This document shows, piece after piece, positions 10,107-18,768 of a stretch of 64,000 nt of DNA. Position 1 is the stretch's first letter, and each line of letters starts with the position of its first letter. Location of the stretch: NCBI RefSeq assembly GCF_003591005.1, contig NZ_QYYD01000011.1, forward strand, positions 1-64,000, given 5' to 3'. A program made the position numbers and the translations under genes. This stretch comes from Rhodopseudomonas palustris (GTDB lineage: Bacteria; Pseudomonadota; Alphaproteobacteria; Rhizobiales; Xanthobacteraceae). A model generated the notes under the pieces. That model saw nothing but the letters and a program-made list of their open reading frames with translations, ran no database searches and was not told the origin of the DNA.

Positions 10107-11993
10107 ATGATGAACGCGACTGCACGCGCCGACACGGCCGGGAGCGACGGCGGGCTGCATCCGCTGCGCGACATCTCGTTCGGCCAGATCGGCATTACCA
10201 CCGATCGCGCCGCGGACGGCACGATCTATGTGCGCTCGACCACGACCCTGGCCGACTATCCGGTGCGCATCACCGACCGCCTGCATCATTTCGCCGAACA
10301 GAGCCCCGACCGGGTGTTCATGGCGGAGCGCGACAAGACCGGCGGCTGGCGTACGATCAGCTACGCGCAGATGCTGAGCGCGGCGCAGAAGATCGCCTCG
10401 GCGCTGCTGGCGCGCAGGCTGTCGGCCGAACGGCCGGTGATGATCCTGTCGGGCAATTCGATCGACCACGCCCAAGTGATGTTCGGTGCGCTGTATGCCG
10501 GCATCGCGATGTGTCCGGTGTCGCCGCCGTATTCGCTGGTGTCGAAGGATTTCGGCAAGCTGCGCTACATCGTCGGGCTGCTGACGCCCGGCCTGATCTT
10601 CGCCGACGACGTCACGCCGTTCGCGCCGGCGATCCTCGCCACCGTGGCGGAGGGCGTCGAGATCGCCGCGAGCCGCGGCGAGGTGGCGGGCCGCAAGGTG
10701 ACGTCACTCGATGAGCTCTTGAACGCCCCCGAGCATCCCGAGCTGTCGGCCAGGCACGACGCGATCGGCCACGACACCATCGCGAAGTTCCTGCTGACTT
10801 CCGGTTCGACCGGCAATCCCAAGGCGGTGATCAACACCCAGCGGATGATCTGCGCCAATCAGGTGATGATCCGCGAGGCGATGGCGTTCCTCAAGGACGA
10901 GCCGCCGGTGATCGTCGACTGGCTGCCGTGGAATCACACGTTTGGCGGCAATCACAATATCGGCCTGACGCTGTTCAACGGCGGCTCGATGTATATCGAC
11001 GACGGCAAGCCGACGCCGGCCGGCATCGCGGCGACCATCCGCAATCTGCGCGAGATCGCTCCCACGGTGTATTTCAACGTGCCGAAGGGTTACGAGTCGC
11101 TGCTGCCGGTGCTGCGCGAGGATACAGCGTTGCGGAAGCTGTTCTTCAGCAAGCTGCACGCGATGTTCTTCTCCGGGGCAAGTCTCGCGCGCCATGTCTG
11201 GGACGGGCTCGACGAGGTCGCCGTGCAGGAGACCGGCGCGCGCGTGCCGATGCTCACCGGCCTCGGCGCCACCGAGACCGCGCCGTTCTTCATGTCGGTG
11301 ACGCCGCAGACCTCGCGCTCGGGTCACGTCGGCCTGCCGGTGCCCGGCAACGAAGCCAAGCTGGTGCCGAACAACGGCAAGCTCGAAGTTCGCGCCAAGG
11401 GCCCGAATATCACGCCGGGCTACTGGCGCGCGCCCGAACTCACCGCGAAGGCGTTCGACGAGGAGGGCTACTACAAGCTTAACGATGCGCTGAAGCCGGT
11501 CGATCCGAACAATCTGTCTGCCGGCTTCGATTTCGACGGCCGCATCTCCGAGGATTTCAAGCTGGCATCGGGCACCTGGGTCAGCGTCGGCCCGCTGCGC
11601 GCCAGGTTCATCGCCGCCTGCGCGCCGCTGGTGCGCGACGTGGTGATCGCCGGGCTCGACCGCGACAGCGTGTCGGCGGTGGTGATCCTCGATGGCGACG
11701 GTTGCAAGCTGGTCAATCCGGCGCTGGCGCTCGACGATCTCGCCGCCATGGCGAAAGACGAGGGCATCCGCGACACGCTCCGCGAGCGTCTGCGCAAGCT
11801 GCTGGAGCAGGCGACCGGCTCGTCCAACCGCATCACCCGCGCCGTGCTGCTCGGCGAGCCGCTGTCGATCGACGCCGGCGAAGTCACCGACAAGGGCTCG
11901 GTCAACCAGCGCGCCGTGCTCGAACATCGCGCCGCCCTGATCGCCGACCTCTACACCGACCCGCCGCCGCCGCACGTCATCGCGGTGGATTAG
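10107..11993 (+). CDS. couB: p-Coumaroyl-CoA ligase (AMP-forming)
   Basis: A 628-residue ANL-family acyl-CoA synthetase, activating p-coumarate or a related hydroxycinnamate with ATP and CoA. The phosphate-binding loop LTSGSTGNPKAVI lies near residue 231, the adenine-binding GLGATETAP near residue 385, and GYWRAPELT near residue 440. At about 628 residues it is longer than common 4-coumarate ligases and resembles the feruloyl-CoA synthetase type. GTG 10098, ATG 10107 and ATG 10110 are all in frame; GAGGTGG at 10095-10101 best serves an ATG. It begins about ten bases after couA. Confidence 0.87.
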   Translation: MMNATARADTAGSDGGLHPLRDISFGQIGITTDRAADGTIYVRSTTTLADYPVRITDRLHHFAEQSPDRVFMAERDKTGGWRTISYAQMLSAAQKIASALLARRLSAERPVMILSGNSIDHAQVMFGALYAGIAMCPVSPPYSLVSKDFGKLRYIVGLLTPGLIFADDVTPFAPAILATVAEGVEIAASRGEVAGRKVTSLDELLNAPEHPELSARHDAIGHDTIAKFLLTSGSTGNPKAVINTQRMICANQVMIREAMAFLKDEPPVIVDWLPWNHTFGGNHNIGLTLFNGGSMYIDDGKPTPAGIAATIRNLREIAPTVYFNVPKGYESLLPVLREDTALRKLFFSKLHAMFFSGASLARHVWDGLDEVAVQETGARVPMLTGLGATETAPFFMSVTPQTSRSGHVGLPVPGNEAKLVPNNGKLEVRAKGPNITPGYWRAPELTAKAFDEEGYYKLNDALKPVDPNNLSAGFDFDGRISEDFKLASGTWVSVGPLRARFIAACAPLVRDVVIAGLDRDSVSAVVILDGDGCKLVNPALALDDLAAMAKDEGIRDTLRERLRKLLEQATGSSNRITRAVLLGEPLSIDAGEVTDKGSVNQRAVLEHRAALIADLYTDPPPPHVIAVD

Positions 11994-12009
11994 GCCATGT
12001 CTTCGCGAT

Positions 12010-12109
12010 CGTCATTCCGGGGCGCGCGTAGCGCGAGCCCGGAATCCATAACCACCGTCGGGGAATATGGATTCCGGGCCCGCGCCAAGAGGCGCGTCCC
12101 GGAATGACG
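12010..12109. repeat. CGTCATTCCGG palindrome, first copy (family C)
   Basis: A 100-base palindrome from CGTCATTCCGGGGCGCG to CGCGTCCCGGAATGACG. It is very similar to the copy at 12181-12282, and the resemblance continues downstream, as expected for a tandem duplication. Confidence 0.85.
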
Positions 12110-12141
12110 AACTTGAATGTTTTCGGATTGGATTAGCGCCT

Positions 12142-12168
12142 ATGCTCACCAACTGCCGCGCCGTGCAC
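12142..12168 (+). other. Duplicated 5' end of the thioesterase gene
   Basis: ATGCTCACCAACTGCCGCGC here matches ATGCTTACCAACCGCCGTGA at the real gene start 173 bases downstream, and the GGATTAG just upstream of each ATG is also shared. The first nine codons read MLTNCRAVH here and MLTNRRDVQ in the gene. The frame then runs into a palindromic repeat and ends five bases before the real ATG, so this is a remnant, not a gene. Confidence 0.75.
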
Positions 12169-12180
12169 AGTCTTAACGTT

Positions 12181-12282
12181 CGTCATTCCGGGGCGCCGCG
12201 TAGCGGCGAGCCCGGAATCCATAACCACCGCCAGGGGATATGGATTCCGGGCCCGCGCCAAGGGGCGCGTCCCGGAATGACG
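12181..12282. repeat. CGTCATTCCGG palindrome, second copy (family C)
   Basis: Second tandem copy, 102 bases, with the same internal GGAATCCATAACCACCG and TATGGATTCCGGGCCCGCGCC segments as the first. Together the two copies and the stub between them occupy the 321-base gap before the thioesterase gene. Confidence 0.85.
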
Positions 12283-12314
12283 AACTTTGATGTAGCCATA
12301 CTGGATTAGCCTCG

Positions 12315-12734
12315 ATGCTTACCAACCGCCGTGACGTGCAGATCCAGTGGGGCGATTGCGATCCCGCCAATATTGTTTACTACCCGCGCTATTTCGCGAT
12401 GTTCGACGACTCCACCTCGGCGCTGTTCGCCGCAGCGGGGTGCTCCAAGCAAGATCTCGTGAGGGTCTACGGACTGGTCGGCATCCCGATGGTCGACACC
12501 CGTGCCAAGTTCTACATCCCCTCGACCTACGGCGACGTGATCACGATCGAGAGCCGGATCGAGAAATTCAATCGTTCGAGCTTCGAGGTGAGCCACCGCG
12601 TGCTGAAGGGCGAGGCGCTGGCGATCGAGGCCTCCGAGACGCGGGTGCTGGTCGGCCGCGATCCGGCCGACCCGGACAAGTTGAAGTCGACGCCGGTCCC
12701 GGCGGAGATCGTCGAGAAGTTTAAGCGGGGCTGA
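12315..12734 (+). CDS. 4-hydroxybenzoyl-CoA-type thioesterase
   Basis: A 139-residue single hot-dog-fold thioesterase. The catalytic motif WGDCDPANIVYYPRY at residues 12-26 matches the Pseudomonas 4-hydroxybenzoyl-CoA thioesterase motif, with Asp16 in the place of the catalytic Asp17. The C-terminal half keeps the GIPMVDTRAKFYIPSTYGD and SFEVSHRV hot-dog strands. It would release a free aromatic acid from a CoA thioester in the cytoplasm. It lies between couB and couP, so 4-hydroxybenzoyl-CoA or p-coumaroyl-CoA is a reasonable substrate guess. The 5' end has been duplicated just upstream. Confidence 0.85.
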   Translation: MLTNRRDVQIQWGDCDPANIVYYPRYFAMFDDSTSALFAAAGCSKQDLVRVYGLVGIPMVDTRAKFYIPSTYGDVITIESRIEKFNRSSFEVSHRVLKGEALAIEASETRVLVGRDPADPDKLKSTPVPAEIVEKFKRG

Positions 12735-12811
12735 CTTGCGGCCGCGCATGACGTAAGAACACGACACCACAATCAGGCCGAACGGCCGCCAGCATTACGA
12801 GGGAGGAGCAG

Positions 12812-13969
12812 ATGAGACACTTCAAGCTGTCCGTTACCGCGATGGCCGTGGCGATCGCACTGCCGGCGTTGTCCGGCGCCGCGCTTGCGGAAACCAATGA
12901 AATCACGGTGGGCATCAGCATCACCACGACCGGTCCGGCCGCCGCGCTCGGCATTCCGGAGCGCAACGCGCTGGAGTTCGTGTCGAAGGAGATCGCCGGT
13001 CACCCGATCAAGATGATCGTGCTCGACGACGGCGGCGACCCGACGGCCGCGACCACCAATGCGCGTCGTTTCGTCACGGAATCGAAGGCCGATGTGATCA
13101 TGGGTTCGTCGGTGACGCCGCCGAGCGTGGCGATCTCCAATGTCGCCAACGAGGCCCAGGTGCCGCACTTCGCGCTGTCGCCGCTGCCGATCACGCCGGA
13201 GCGCGCCAAATGGTCGGTGGCGATGCCGCAGCCGATCCCGATCATGGGCAAGGTGCTGTACGAGCACATGAAGAAGAACAACATCAAGACCGTCGGCTAC
13301 ATCGGTTACTCCGACAGCTATGGCGATCTATGGTTCAACGATCTGAAGAAGCAGGGCGAGGCGATGGGCCTCAAGATCGTGGCCGAGGAACGCTTCGCGC
13401 GTCCCGACACCTCGGTCGCCGGCCAGGTGCTGAAGCTGGTCGCCGCCAATCCGGACGCCATCCTGGTCGGCGCCTCGGGCACCGCCGCGGCGTTGCCGCA
13501 GACGGCGCTGCGCGAGCGCGGTTACGCCGGCCTGATCTACCAGACCCATGGCGCCGCCTCGATGGACTTCATCCGCATCGCCGGCAAGTCGGCCGAAGGC
13601 GTGCTGATGGCGTCGGGACCGGTGATGGATCCGGAAGGTCAGGACGACAGCGTGCTGACCAAGAAGCCGGGCCTCGAACTCAACACCGCCTATGAGGCCA
13701 AGTACGGCCCGAACAGCCGCAGCCAGTTTGCCGGGCATTCGTTCGATGCCTTCAAGGTGCTGGAGCGCGTGGTTCCGGTCGCGCTGAAGACCGCCAAGCC
13801 CGGCACGCAGGAGTTCCGCGAAGCGATCCGCAAGGCGCTGATGACCGAGAAGGACATCGCCGCCAGCCAGGGTGTCTACAGCTTCACCGAAACCGATCGC
13901 TACGGTCTCGACGACCGCTCGCGCATTCTGCTGACGGTGAAGGGCGGCAAGTACGTCATGGTGAAGTAA
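12812..13969 (+). CDS. couP: ABC transporter substrate-binding protein for aromatic acids
   Basis: A 385-residue type-1 periplasmic binding protein of the branched-chain amino acid/aromatic group. A 26-residue signal peptide ends in GAALA. The mature protein starts with ITVGISITTTGPAAALGIP, the usual first strand and ligand loop. A strong GGGAGGAG precedes the ATG and a hairpin with a T run follows the stop. Its permease and ATPase genes lie on the other strand beyond a diguanylate cyclase gene. Synteny matches R. palustris CouP, which binds hydroxycinnamates. Confidence 0.87.
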   Translation: MRHFKLSVTAMAVAIALPALSGAALAETNEITVGISITTTGPAAALGIPERNALEFVSKEIAGHPIKMIVLDDGGDPTAATTNARRFVTESKADVIMGSSVTPPSVAISNVANEAQVPHFALSPLPITPERAKWSVAMPQPIPIMGKVLYEHMKKNNIKTVGYIGYSDSYGDLWFNDLKKQGEAMGLKIVAEERFARPDTSVAGQVLKLVAANPDAILVGASGTAAALPQTALRERGYAGLIYQTHGAASMDFIRIAGKSAEGVLMASGPVMDPEGQDDSVLTKKPGLELNTAYEAKYGPNSRSQFAGHSFDAFKVLERVVPVALKTAKPGTQEFREAIRKALMTEKDIAASQGVYSFTETDRYGLDDRSRILLTVKGGKYVMVK

Positions 13970-14278
13970 GCACCGCGGGGCGGACGCCCCGCATCGCGCC
14001 GCCTAGTCTATGCCGGCCTCGCTGATGCGGGGCCGGCCTTTTTCTTGGACGCCAGCGTAGCAGCGCACACGGGGAGAGCCATTGGTTCCGCCGCGGCCGC
14101 GCCGATCGTTCAATTGCGTTATCAATCCGTTAAGTCTGATCAAGCGGATTGATCGAATTTAACGTGTTTGCAGAGCCGAGGCTGGTAATACTACGCGCAT
14201 TCGAACAACTCGCCGACGAGCGAGGGGGGAGCGGCTCCTCAATTCGAGGCAAGCCGTTGCTCCGAAAGATTGCAGAGC
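13970..14278. other. Intergenic region after couP
   Basis: This 309-base gap holds the couP terminator, then about 230 bases with no credible gene. ATCAATCCG at 14121-14129 and its complement CGGATTGAT at 14145-14153 form a 9-bp inverted repeat around 15 bases, upstream of the diguanylate cyclase gene, and could be an operator. Confidence 0.5.
14012..14043 (+). terminator. Rho-independent terminator of couP
   Basis: GCCGGCC (14012-14018) pairs with GGCCGGC (14031-14037), followed by CTTTTT. It lies about 43 bases after the couP stop. Confidence 0.8.
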
Positions 14279-15064
14279 ATGCCGCATTCAATCGTCACGC
14301 GTCGCGACGTGATCCGCTACACCGCAGGCCGGGTGGCCATTGCCGGTGGTTTGACGGGTTTGGTGACGATGGCGTTCCTGGTCTCCGATCTCGGCACCAA
14401 TGAAAGCGCGCTGGTGCCGGTCGGCACCGTGACGCACGCCTCGATGATCCTGGCGCTGTCGGTCTCGATCCTGCTGTCGGGGGTGATGAGCTATCGCTCG
14501 GCCAGACTGATGCAACAGCTCGCGCTCACGCGCGCCGAGCTGCTGCGGGTATCGCGGACCGACCCGCTCACCGGCCTGCTCAACCGCCGCGGCTTCGACG
14601 AAGCCGCCACCGCGCTGCTGGCGCAGGCCGCTGCGGCCGGGCAGCGCGTCGTGGGGTTGATGTGCGACATCGATCGCTTCAAGGCGATCAACGATCGTTA
14701 CGGCCACGACGCCGGCGACCGCGTGCTGGCGCGGATCGGCGATATTCTCCGGGATTTCGGCGCGCGCAACGACGTGCTGATCGCCCGCCACGGCGGCGAG
14801 GAGTTCACCGGACTGATGATCGACGTCGGCGACGAGCAGGCGACGCGTGCGATGCAGACGCTGTGCCGGCTGTGTTCGACCAAGGTCAGCGGCGGCGGCG
14901 TCGATGTGCCGGTGACGATGAGCTTCGGGCTTGCAACTCACAACGCCGGCTGCGATCTGCCGTCGCTGATGCGGCGAGCCGATCAGGCGCTGTATCGCGC
15001 CAAGGATCTTGGCCGCAATTGCGTGGTGCAGATCAACGACCTCGAAGTCGCGATCGCCTGCTGA
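14279..15064 (+). CDS. Diguanylate cyclase (membrane GGDEF protein)
   Basis: A 261-residue protein with two N-terminal transmembrane segments (about residues 17-36 and 49-70), a short linker helix, and a C-terminal GGDEF domain. The domain has DPLTGLLNRRGFDE, the metal-binding DIDRFKAINDRYGHDAGD, and an intact catalytic RHGGEEF, so it should make cyclic di-GMP from GTP. A TTG nine bases upstream is an alternative start. It sits between couP and the rest of the same ABC system, on the opposite strand from the latter; whether it answers to aromatic acids is unknown. Confidence 0.85.
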   Translation: MPHSIVTRRDVIRYTAGRVAIAGGLTGLVTMAFLVSDLGTNESALVPVGTVTHASMILALSVSILLSGVMSYRSARLMQQLALTRAELLRVSRTDPLTGLLNRRGFDEAATALLAQAAAAGQRVVGLMCDIDRFKAINDRYGHDAGDRVLARIGDILRDFGARNDVLIARHGGEEFTGLMIDVGDEQATRAMQTLCRLCSTKVSGGGVDVPVTMSFGLATHNAGCDLPSLMRRADQALYRAKDLGRNCVVQINDLEVAIAC

Positions 15065-15078
15065 TCGCGGTCCCGCGC

Positions 15079-15795
15079 TCAGGCGTGCGAAAAGCCCAGA
15101 TAGCTCGCCACCACCTGCTCGTTCTCCGCGACCTCCGACGCCTTGCCGTCGAGCACGAACTCGCCGAGCTCCATGACGTAAGCGCGGTCGGCGATCGCCA
15201 GCGCCGCCTTGGCGTTCTGCTCGACCAGCAGCACCGAGACGCCGGCCTCGCGCAGTTCGCCGACGATGCGGAAGATATCGGCGACGATAATCGGGGCGAG
15301 GCCGAGGCTCGGCTCGTCGAGCATCAACAGTTTCGGCGCGCCCATTAGCGCCCGCCCCATCGCCAGCATCTGCTGCTCGCCGCCCGATAGTGTGCCGGCG
15401 AGCTGCTTGCGCCGTTCCTTGAGCCGCGGAAACAGCCCGTAGACGCGCTCCTGGGATTGCGCCGCGACCGACTTGGCGATGCGGAAGGCACCGAGTTCGA
15501 GATTGTCCTCCACCGTCATGGTGGCGAACAGCTCGCGATGCTCGGGCACCAGCGACAGACCGACGGCGACGCGGTCCTCGATGTCGAGGCGGGAGATGTC
15601 GACGCCGTCGAACATGACGCGGCCCTTGAGCGGGAAGATGCCCATGGTGGCGCTCAGCAGCGTGGTCTTGCCGGCGCCGTTGGCGCCGACCACGGTCACG
15701 ATCTCGCGCGAGCGCACCTCGAGATTGACGGAGCGGACCGCCTCGACTTTGCCGTACGACACCGACACGTCGGAGATCTGCAGCAGCGCGCTCAT
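15079..15795 (-). CDS. ABC transporter ATP-binding protein (LivF type)
   Basis: A 238-residue ATPase of the branched-chain/aromatic acid ABC class. Walker A is GANGAGKTT (residues 36-44), the signature is LSGGEQQM, and Walker B is LLMLDEPSLGL. The ATG overlaps the stop of the fused permease-ATPase gene by four bases (ATGA), which points to translational coupling. It supplies one of two nucleotide-binding domains for the CouP system; in R. palustris the components are named CouS, CouT and CouU, but I cannot assign the letters from sequence. Confidence 0.9.
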   Translation of the reverse strand: MSALLQISDVSVSYGKVEAVRSVNLEVRSREIVTVVGANGAGKTTLLSATMGIFPLKGRVMFDGVDISRLDIEDRVAVGLSLVPEHRELFATMTVEDNLELGAFRIAKSVAAQSQERVYGLFPRLKERRKQLAGTLSGGEQQMLAMGRALMGAPKLLMLDEPSLGLAPIIVADIFRIVGELREAGVSVLLVEQNAKAALAIADRAYVMELGEFVLDGKASEVAENEQVVASYLGFSHA

Positions 15796-17561
15796 GCCGA
15801 CGCTCCGAGATAGGCCTTGATCACTTCGGGATTGGTCTTGATCGTCTCCGGCGTGCCCTCGGCGATCCGTGTGCCGAAATCCAGCACGACGATGCGGTCG
15901 GCCAGATCCATCACGAAGCCCATGTCGTGTTCGACCAGCAGCACCGACATGCCGCCGTCGCGCAGTTGCCGCAGCAGCGCGGCGAGGCGCTGCTTTTCCA
16001 TATGGCGCAGGCCCGCCGCGGGCTCGTCCAGCAGCAGCAGCACCGGATCGGCGCACAGCGCACGCGCGATCTCGACGATGCGCTGTTGGCCAAGCGAGAG
16101 CGAGCCCGCGAGCTGATCGATCTCGGCGCCGAGCCCGACGCGCTCGATCTGCCGGGTCGCCTCGGCGAGGATCTTGGTTTCCTCGGCGCGGTCGAACCGC
16201 AGCATGCTGCTGATAGCGCCGGCGGTGCCGCGAAGATGCGCGCCGATCGCGACGTTCTCCAGTACGGTCATATCCGGCACCAGCTTGACGTGCTGGAAGG
16301 TGCGGGCGATGCCGAGTTGCACCACGTCCTGCGGCGGCGCGTTGTCGATCGGCTTGCCGTGCAGTTCGATGCGCCCGCCCGTAGTGGTGAGGATGCCGGT
16401 GATCAGGTTGAAGGTGGTCGACTTGCCGGCGCCGTTCGGGCCGATCAGCGCGACGATCTCGCGGGCGTGGACCTCGAACGACACGTCGTTGACCGCGACC
16501 ACGCCGCCGAATTGTTTGCGCGCGCGTTCGACCTTGAGCAGCGTGCCGGTCTCGGCCAGCGTGCGTTCGCGCGGCGGCGGCGCGGCGCCCGGATCGATCC
16601 GCGCGCGGCGCGTCTTGATCGGAACGAGATTGCTCAGCCACGGCCAGACGCCGCCCGGCGCGAGCTGCAGCAGGATCACCAAGAGGATGCCGAACACGAT
16701 GATCTCGAGCTGGCCCTGGCCGCCGAACAGCAGCGGCAGATAGCTCTGCAGAACTTCCTTCAGCACGATCACGATCGCCGCGCCGAGCACGCCGCCCCAG
16801 ACATATCCGGCGCCGCCGACTACGGCGATGAACAGATATTCGATGCCGGCCTGCGGACCGAACGGCGTCGGGTTCACGTTGCGCTGGAAGTGCGCGTAGA
16901 GCCAGCCGGACAGGCCCGCCAGCACCGCGGCGTAGATGAAGACGAGCAGCTTCGCCCGCGCGGTGCGCACGCCGAACGCTTCGGCGGCGATGTGGCCGCG
17001 GCGCAGCGCGCGGATGGCTCGGCCGGTGCGGCTGTCGAGCAGGTTCATGGTGAGGAGGGCGCTGATCAGCACCATCGCCCAGATCACGAAATAGATCGAC
17101 TGCGGCGACCACATCTCCAGCGAGCCGACCGACAGCGGCGGTATTCGCGAGATGCCGTCGTTGCGGCCGAGGAAGTCGAGCTTGCTGAACAGATAGAACA
17201 GCGCAATGCCCCAGGCGATAGTGCCGAGCGGCAGATAATGGCCGCTGAGCCGCACCGTCATCAGCCCCAGGATCACCGCGGCGCCGCCCGCGACCAGCAG
17301 CGACAGCGGCAGGGTCAGCCACGGCGACAGGCCGTACACCGTGGTCAGATAGGCGGTGGTGTAGGCGCCGAAGCCGCAGAACGCGGCTTGGCCGAACGAG
17401 GTGAGGCCGCCGACGCCGGTCAGCAGCACCAGGCCCATCGCCACCAGCGCGGCGAGGCCGATATTGTCGAGCAGCACGATCCAGAACGGCGGCATGCCGG
17501 GGATCAGCGGCAGCGCCGCCATCACGATGCCGAACACCAGAACAGGGAGCCAACGCGGCAT
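15792..17561 (-). CDS. Fused LivM permease-LivG ATPase
   Basis: A 589-residue fusion. Residues ~1-320 are a LivM-type permease with about eight to ten membrane helices, including the family signature [20 protein letters not shown]. Residues ~345-589 are a LivG-type ATPase with Walker [10 protein letters not shown], signature [15 protein letters not shown], Walker [12 protein letters not shown] and the LivG-specific [17 protein letters not shown] charged, proline-rich linker joins them. The frame is open much further upstream, but the [11 protein letters not shown] start places the gene five bases after livH. Such fusions are known in this family; here it halves the gene count of the p-coumarate ABC system. 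Confidence 0.9.
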   Translation of the reverse strand: MPRWLPVLVFGIVMAALPLIPGMPPFWIVLLDNIGLAALVAMGLVLLTGVGGLTSFGQAAFCGFGAYTTAYLTTVYGLSPWLTLPLSLLVAGGAAVILGLMTVRLSGHYLPLGTIAWGIALFYLFSKLDFLGRNDGISRIPPLSVGSLEMWSPQSIYFVIWAMVLISALLTMNLLDSRTGRAIRALRRGHIAAEAFGVRTARAKLLVFIYAAVLAGLSGWLYAHFQRNVNPTPFGPQAGIEYLFIAVVGGAGYVWGGVLGAAIVIVLKEVLQSYLPLLFGGQGQLEIIVFGILLVILLQLAPGGVWPWLSNLVPIKTRRARIDPGAAPPPRERTLAETGTLLKVERARKQFGGVVAVNDVSFEVHAREIVALIGPNGAGKSTTFNLITGILTTTGGRIELHGKPIDNAPPQDVVQLGIARTFQHVKLVPDMTVLENVAIGAHLRGTAGAISSMLRFDRAEETKILAEATRQIERVGLGAEIDQLAGSLSLGQQRIVEIARALCADPVLLLLDEPAAGLRHMEKQRLAALLRQLRDGGMSVLLVEHDMGFVMDLADRIVVLDFGTRIAEGTPETIKTNPEVIKAYLGASA

Positions 17562-17566
17562 CGCGC

Positions 17567-18607
17567 TCAATCCTTCTCTTCTTCGACCGCGGGAGCCGCG
17601 AGCGAGCGCAGCACCAGCACCGGCAGGATCAGCGTGAAGACGATGACCTCCTTGTAGTTCGAGGCGTAGAACGAGGAGAACGCCTCGACCACGCCGACCA
17701 CGATCGCCGCCACCGCGGTGAGCGGATAACTGATCAGGCCGCCGATGATCGCGGCGACGAAGCCCTTGAGACCGATCAGGAAACCGGTGTCGTAATAGAG
17801 CGTAGTGATCGGCACGATCAGGATGCCGGAGATCGCGCCGATGACGGAGGCGAGCAGGAAGGCGAGCTGGCCCGACAACGAGGTGCGGATGCCGACCAGT
17901 CGGGCGCCGAGACGGTTGACCGCGGTGGCGCGCAGCGCCTTGCCGTAGCGGGTGTAGCCGAAGAACAGCCACAAACCGATCATCACCACGATGGTGATGG
18001 CGTAGACGGCGAGGCTCTGGCCGGTGAAGCGCAGCGGCCCGAGCGTCACCGCCGCATCCGACAGCGGCGGACCGCGCAGGCCTTCGGCGCCAAAGAACAC
18101 CAGACCAAAGCCTTGCAGCGCCAGATGGGTGCCGACCGAGGCGATCAGCAGCACCAGTACGGATGTATGCGCCAGCGGCTGGAAGGCGATGCGATACAGA
18201 AACAGCCCGATCGCGGCGACGATCAGCAGCGACAGCGCGATGTTCACCGCGACGCCGGGCTTGGTGGCGGGCAGGGCCATCGTCAGCCCGAGCACGATCG
18301 CCGGAAACACCAGATAAATCAGCAAGGCGCGGACCACTTTGCCGGCCTGCAGCGACTTGCGGATGCCGAACATTTCGAACGCGAAGGCGACGACGCCCAT
18401 CACCATCGCCAGATACGCCGTGCCGGGCGAGCCGCCGGTCGACAACGTCGCGTAGGTCAGTGCGCCGAAGGTGATGAATTCGCCCTGTGGGATCAGGATC
18501 ACCCGCGTCACCGCGAAGACCAGCACCAGCGCCAACCCGAGCAGCGCGTAGATCGCGCCGTTGGTGATGCCGTCCTGCAGCAGAAATAGCAGAATCGTGG
18601 TGTTCAA
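17567..18607 (-). CDS. ABC transporter permease (LivH type)
   Basis: A 346-residue LivH-family permease with about eight membrane helices. Family stretches include QDGITNGAIYALLGLALVLV at the start and LKGFVAAIIGGLISYPLTAV near the C-terminus, in the EAA-like coupling region. The frame opens earlier, but TTG at 18607 (LNTTILLF) has GAGGGGAG six bases upstream and gives the normal N-terminus, so I chose it. It is first in the three-gene operon, and its promoter region is shared with couR and holds two predicted CouR sites. Confidence 0.87.
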   Translation of the reverse strand: MNTTILLFLLQDGITNGAIYALLGLALVLVFAVTRVILIPQGEFITFGALTYATLSTGGSPGTAYLAMVMGVVAFAFEMFGIRKSLQAGKVVRALLIYLVFPAIVLGLTMALPATKPGVAVNIALSLLIVAAIGLFLYRIAFQPLAHTSVLVLLIASVGTHLALQGFGLVFFGAEGLRGPPLSDAAVTLGPLRFTGQSLAVYAITIVVMIGLWLFFGYTRYGKALRATAVNRLGARLVGIRTSLSGQLAFLLASVIGAISGILIVPITTLYYDTGFLIGLKGFVAAIIGGLISYPLTAVAAIVVGVVEAFSSFYASNYKEVIVFTLILPVLVLRSLAAPAVEEEKD

Positions 18608-18684
18608 GCGGACGCTCCCCTCCCGCGGAGTGCGGCCCCCGCCGCGACCCGCCGGCTGCCAGTTGAATTCTGCGCAGCCAATTT

Positions 18685-18699
18685 GATATGATGCATAAC
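18685..18699. promoter_or_regulatory. Predicted CouR operator, couR/ABC intergenic site 1
   Basis: GATATGATGCATAAC aligns with the couA and tarP sites at the outer positions (TAT ... ATAAC). It lies 70-84 bases before couR and 78 bases upstream of the livH-type gene start on the other strand. It is followed after one base by a second copy. Confidence 0.5.
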
Positions 18700-18700
18700 A

Positions 18701-18715
18701 ATTATCGATTATAAG
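18701..18715. promoter_or_regulatory. Predicted CouR operator, couR/ABC intergenic site 2
   Basis: ATTATCGATTATAAG has the same TTAT-N4-TATAA core as the other sites and starts exactly 16 bases after site 1. The tandem pair sits between the divergent couR and ABC transporter genes and would let CouR regulate itself and the transporter. Confidence 0.5.
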
Positions 18716-18768
18716 CTCAAGGCCCCGCGCGAGGGTCGCACAATCGATCAGCACCAGGGGCCGAGGCA

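Noticed and set aside
14149-14403. Small plus-strand frame before the cyclase gene
   Set aside because: No ribosome site, and it overlaps the cyclase start in another frame.
15796-17553. Upstream extension of the LivF-type ATPase frame
   Set aside because: The extension is an out-of-frame reading of the permease-ATPase fusion; the real start is at 15795 with a four-base overlap.
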